64,000 nucleotides of DNA from Anthracocystis setariae (Eukaryota > Basidiomycota > Ustilaginomycetes > Ustilaginales > Ustilaginaceae). Both the position numbers and the translations under genes were made by a program. Under the pieces are notes generated by a model. It saw only the letters and a program-made list of their open reading frames with translations, ran no database searches and had not been told where the DNA came from. Shown in pieces: positions 60,778-64,000 of this stretch. The stretch is from the NCBI GenBank assembly GCA_928724745.1, contig CAKMXJ010000018.1, forward strand, positions 310,001-374,000, in the 5' to 3' direction. Within the stretch, counting starts at the first letter, position 1; the number at the start of each line of letters is the position of its first letter.

Positions 60778-62703
60778 ATGCCCGGTAAGTACTGTTCGGG
60801 ACCCGGAGAGTGGCGTGGACCGTACTAACGTCTTCTTCTTTTTATTTTTTTTTTTTTCTGACAGCAACCAGATCTTCCGCCCGGCGAGGCGGCTCCGGTG
60901 CCGGGGTGTCGGGAGGCTCTGCCCCCGCCCCTGGCAACAGCAATGACGTGGACGAGTCCCGGGGCGTGAGTGCCCCGGAGGTAGTGGACGAGTCCCGGGG
61001 CGTGAGTGCCCCGGAGGGTGTGGACGAGTCGGGTCGCTATGTGGCCCAAGAGGGAGACGTAGTCTCCCTGTATGTGGATGAGTCCCCCGTGCTCCCGCGG
61101 GGAAGCTGGCCCCGATTTGGTCCCGGGCGTCCAGGGCGTGGACGAGTCCCCGGCACAGGCTTCGGCCGCGTGTCGGGAAGTTGGGCAGCAGGCTCCCGGG
61201 CTCCCGGGCCCAGAAGCCAGCACCGCGATGGTCCCTTCCAGTGGGACTGTCCCCGGGCCCTCGAACGTGGCCGCCCCGACTTCCGGGGCTGGCGTAGCGA
61301 TCGGGGATCCCGGGAGGCTGGCAGGTCTGGTCCGGGAGGTCAGGGCACGGGGAACCCCTCCCGCCTCGGAGGGGTATGGGCACTGTTGGTCTTGCGCCAA
61401 CAGTAAGAAGAAACCCCACCCCCAGTGCTCCCTGGGGTACGCGCATCGGGACGTCGGGGGTCCGGAGGACCCCCGGGACGGCCAGCATGCTGCGTGCGAG
61501 AGGTGCCATGCCGCGGGGTATCCCTGCGACTGGCAAGGGCGCGTCCCGGACATCACGGGACGTCAGGAGGGCGGCTTCCTGATGGAAGCCTATCTTGTCC
61601 TCCGGGCCCGGGGTGTACGTCCTAACCCCGGGATGCCCTTTACTTCCTTCTCGGCGGCAGACCTGCCGGGGTATCTGGCGGCCGAGTACGCTCCCGCGTG
61701 TGCTCGGTACGAGGCTCGGCGCCAGGCCAAGGTGGGCACTCGTCCCCGGGCCCCCGAGTCCCCCGCTGGGCCGTCTTCCGGTGCGGGCGGCAGTGCCCCG
61801 GGCTCCCGGCCCCCTCGGGGTCAAAGGGGGTGGAAACAAACCACCCTCATCCCCGATGCTCCCCTGGCCCTGCGCCAGGTGTGTCCCTTCGATGCCCCGG
61901 GGGACCAACATCTGGCCGGGGCCCGGGAGGCGGCATCCCACGCGGCGGGAGTCATCGCCGCGTTGGTGCAGGTCCTTCGCCGGACCGCTGCCGTGGGAGC
62001 GGAGAGGCGTCTCGAGTGGTCCTCTCGGGACGAGAGCATCCTCCGGTACCTGGAGGGTGTGAGTGGTGCTTTTGAGAGCATCACCCGGGAGCTTGGCGTC
62101 CCGCCACCTCCCCCGCCCCCGATGGTGCCTGCGCCTGCCCCTGCCCCTGTCCCGGTTCCCGCCCCCGCCCCTGCTCGCGTGGCGGCTCCCCCGCGGCCCA
62201 ATGCTGAAGCTGGGCCGTCCCGACGCCGGGGTTCCCCTCCCCCGGGATACGCTCCGGCCACCCCGGAGTTGGCGCGTGCCAAAAGGCAGCGTCCCGGGAC
62301 GCCAACGCGGGAGCGAGCTCCCCGGGCTAGTGGCTCTCGGCCACAGACGGGAGGAAAGCGCCCTCCGCAGTCGGGGGGTAAGCGCCTCCCGGGGAGCTTC
62401 CAAACGGGCGGGAAGCGTCTCCCGGTGGGTGGACTCCGCCCTCCCTCTCCCGAGCCGGAGAGGCGTGCCCAGCGCCGCCGTGCTCAGGCGGTGGTGCGGG
62501 ACATGCGGGCCCCGATCCGTGCCCGTCGTCGGGGCAGCTCCCGGGAAGACTCCCGGGGCGAGTCCCGCGGCGAGGAGTCCTCGGGGGCGGAGGACCAGAG
62601 CCGGGAGTCCGGGGAGGACTCTGACGAGGATGTGGTGATGGTGGACTCGGACGTATACGAGTCCCGTCCTCGCACCCCTCCCGCGTCGGGGGGGCGTCGA
62701 TAG
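60778..62703 (+). CDS. Antisense accessory gene of the chromovirus, Cys-rich (frameshifted)
   Basis: Start ATG in a 7-base exon (60778-60784), then an 80-base intron (60785-60864: GTAAGT, branch TACTAAC at 60823, T-rich tract, CAG). The frame then opens into MPATRSSARRGG. It carries VDES motifs within a 36-base duplicated unit (60948-61019), then moves to the next frame between 61086 and about 61137, where VDES motifs bracket a 1-base shift. It then stays open to 62703. The second part has six cysteines (CX2CX10CX22CX2CX6C, 61384-61527), reminiscent of a zinc-binding fold. Pro/Ala/Arg low complexity follows (GGKRxP repeats), then an acidic Ser/Glu/Asp tail. It is not gag: it lies downstream of pol in the opposite orientation. 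Function unknown. Confidence 0.6.
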
Positions 62704-63055
62704 GCCCCCCGGGAGCCATGTTCTGTCGTGTGTCCGGGGTCATTAGGATCCCGGGAATAAGATTGTGTTTACCCCGAGTTCCCGCGTGTTGAGTGTGTGT
62801 GTGCGTGTGTGAGAGTGAGGGTAAGAGTGTGGGCGTGTGTGTGAGTGTGTCAGCGAGTCTTCTGTCCCCCGGGTACGGTGGCCGGGTCGGGAAGTCGACC
62901 GGGACGAGCTGAGTGTGCCGGGGCGCATGGCTCCCGACTACTGGCCCGCTTTCCGGGTCGGGACAGTGCGTCGCCCGTTCCCTCGCCGGTGCTTCCCACG
63001 GTGACCGCGCTGGTTGCTCCCGCGCTGGCGTCCGGGAGGCGGGGGCAGCTAGGAG
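62704..63055. other. Spacer between accessory gene and pol 3' ends
   Basis: 352 bases where the two oppositely oriented TE genes converge. It starts with an ATAAG polyadenylation-like site (about 62756) and a long GTGTGT/GAGTGT tract (62787-62851). No frame here has recognisable content. Confidence 0.6.
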
Positions 63056-64000
63056 TCAGCAGCCCCGGGCGCTAACTTGGCTCCCGGACTGCCGCTGGTG
63101 GAATTCCTGGAGCAGTTCCTGGCTATTCTCTAAGTGAACCGCTGGCTCCCACGTGGGTTGGGTGTAGCCTGCCCACTTAACTTGGTACTGCCGCCCCCGA
63201 CGTGTCTCGCGGGAAGCCAAGATATCTTCCACTTCGAAGTCCTGCCGGTCGTCCTCCAGGCGCCGGGACGTCGGGGCGTGCTCGGAGGGCCGGGTATCCG
63301 GGGAGTGCGGTTCCAGGAGACTGACGTGGAACACCGGGTGAATTTTCCAGGCGGGCGGGAGGTCCAGCTTGTAAGCCCGGGAGCCTACCGCCTGGAGAAC
63401 ACGAAACGGTCCCGCTAGCGGGTTCCCTAACTTCCGGGAGGGACGATCTTGTCGGAGATGTCGGGTGCGGAGCAGCACCATATCACCCCCGGAAAAAGAC
63501 CGGTCCATCCTGGAACGGTTTGCGTACTTGGACATTAGGGTGGCGGCGTGGTTGATGTTGGCTTGGCAGTGCTGTAGAAGCTCCCGGAACACCGAATCGG
63601 ACGGCGGGGTACCATCCGGGGGGAGGGGCGGGGAGCCGGGGAGGGTTTTTGGGGTGAATCCAAACAAGGGTAGGGTGGCCGGGAGCCCGGTAGTAGCTGA
63701 CACCCGATTGTTAAGCGTAAGTTGGGCGTACGGCAGCCAGGCAGCCCAGTCGTCTTGCTGGTAGTTGACATAGAATCGGAGGAAAACTTCGAGATTTTGG
63801 TTAACACGCTCGGTTTGGCCATCGGTTTGGGGATGATAGGCTGTGGAGAGGGCCGGGGTGGTTCCGAGGGCCGTTAAAATGTCTTTCCACAGGGATGCTA
63901 CAAAAGTGCGCCCCCGGTCCGACACGATAGTGTCCGGGGAGCCCAAAATAGGCAAAGACGCGGGAGAACAGCATGTGGGCGAGATCTTTGGCTGTATCGG
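63056..64000 (-). CDS. Chromovirus pol: integrase and chromodomain, 3' end (partial, frameshifted)
   Basis: Partial, entering from the right edge. The integrase core shows the second catalytic Asp (SDRG, about 63919) and the Glu (QTER, about 63811) with 35 residues between them, as in D,D35E. Then comes a GPY/F-like module (NPLAGPFRVL, PVFHVSLLEPH). The C-terminal chromodomain (about 63245-63090) has EVEDILASRE, QYQVKWAGY and PTWEP. This marks a chromovirus. The frame shifts by one base at the G4 run 63936-63939: upstream sequence continues the integrase (HMLFSRVFAYFGLP) in another frame. The frame does not begin with ATG at its upstream end, as expected for an internal part of a polyprotein. 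Confidence 0.85.
   Translation of the reverse strand, partial: PIQPKISPTCCSPASLPILGSPDTIVSDRGRTFVASLWKDILTALGTTPALSTAYHPQTDGQTERVNQNLEVFLRFYVNYQQDDWAAWLPYAQLTLNNRVSATTGLPATLPLFGFTPKTLPGSPPLPPDGTPPSDSVFRELLQHCQANINHAATLMSKYANRSRMDRSFSGGDMVLLRTRHLRQDRPSRKLGNPLAGPFRVLQAVGSRAYKLDLPPAWKIHPVFHVSLLEPHSPDTRPSEHAPTSRRLEDDRQDFEVEDILASRETRRGRQYQVKWAGYTQPTWEPAVHLENSQELLQEFHQRQSGSQVSARGC

Larger units (their letters stand above)
60145..64000 (-). mobile_element. Ty3/Gypsy chromovirus, 3' half, runs off right edge
   Basis: From left to right on the plus strand: 3' LTR, polypurine-tract complement, a plus-strand (antisense) accessory gene, a 350-base spacer, and the 3' end of pol on the minus strand. The whole segment is markedly GC-rich, with many CCCGGG sites compared with the host genes, and shows no C-to-T-type decay. 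gag, protease, reverse transcriptase, RNase H and the 5' LTR should lie beyond position 64000. Confidence 0.8.

Noticed and set aside
60769..62403. 544-codon minus-strand open frame opposite the TE accessory gene, possibly gag
   Set aside because: A gag gene should lie upstream of pol, i.e. beyond the right edge. This frame is Arg/Gly/Pro low complexity without a zinc knuckle, whereas the plus strand has splice signals, a cysteine motif and repeats.
1..64000. tRNA, rRNA or CRISPR arrays
   Set aside because: Scanning for B-box-like GGTTCGAATCC patterns found only chance matches inside coding genes. No rRNA-like segment and no spaced direct-repeat array were seen, and CRISPR is not expected in a fungal nuclear genome.

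Overview
The window looks like nuclear DNA of a smut fungus (Ustilaginaceae, the Ustilago/Sporisorium/Pseudozyma group). Most genes are single long open frames. The few introns I could place are mostly short, with GT...AG ends and sometimes a TACTAAC branch site. The gene set includes smut-type cell-biology genes: a Don3-like germinal-centre kinase, a Hok1-like Hook adaptor and an Arl5-type GTPase. Assignments rest on motifs and family knowledge read by eye; no database search was run.

Layout. 1-5.5 kb: 3' end of NOT1, a WW-domain protein, and a TFIIIC WD-repeat subunit. 5.5-11.4 kb: an unusually long stretch with no gene I can support. 11.4-31 kb: Don3-like kinase, CaM kinase, DOT1, a mitochondrial carrier, ALG10, a secreted multicopper oxidase, inositol-phosphate synthase and Hook. 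31-46.5 kb: a SIKE-like STRIPAK protein, the TRAPP subunit Trs31 (one intron), a Trm140-like tRNA methyltransferase, Arl5 (three exons), GPI18, a small membrane protein, Scd6/Lsm14 (one intron) and an Rsc1/2-like subunit. 46.5-49.3 kb: a repeat-rich intergenic stretch. 49.3-58.4 kb: peroxisomal Lon (C-terminal SRL), eIF5 and a large DUF1776-like protein. From about 59.4 kb to the right edge: transposable elements.

The right end is the unusual part. A Tc1/IS630-type transposase gene is cut by an LTR (60145-60502) with 7-bp inverted ends. The LTR is the 3' LTR of a Ty3/Gypsy chromovirus on the minus strand, whose pol 3' end (integrase, GPY/F-like module, chromodomain) fills 63056-64000. Between the LTR and pol, on the opposite strand, lies a gene with its own TATA box, a start codon in a 7-nt first exon, a near-perfect 80-nt intron, VDES repeats and a six-cysteine motif. 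An antisense, spliced accessory gene inside a fungal chromovirus is the best candidate here for an undescribed system. Both TE reading frames carry one apparent 1-nt frameshift in or near a G/C run, so this copy is either decaying or contains base-calling errors.

How the genes relate: several host products act in membrane traffic (Hok1, Trs31, Arl5, and Don3 if its endosomal role holds), in ER glycosylation (ALG10, GPI18), in chromatin (DOT1, Rsc1/2) and in RNA metabolism (NOT1, Scd6, eIF5, Trm140, TFIIIC). They are independent transcription units, often divergent or convergent, not an operon or metabolic cluster. Intergenic regions are rich in microsatellites and in a recurring palindromic TACTGTA/GTACAGTAC motif.
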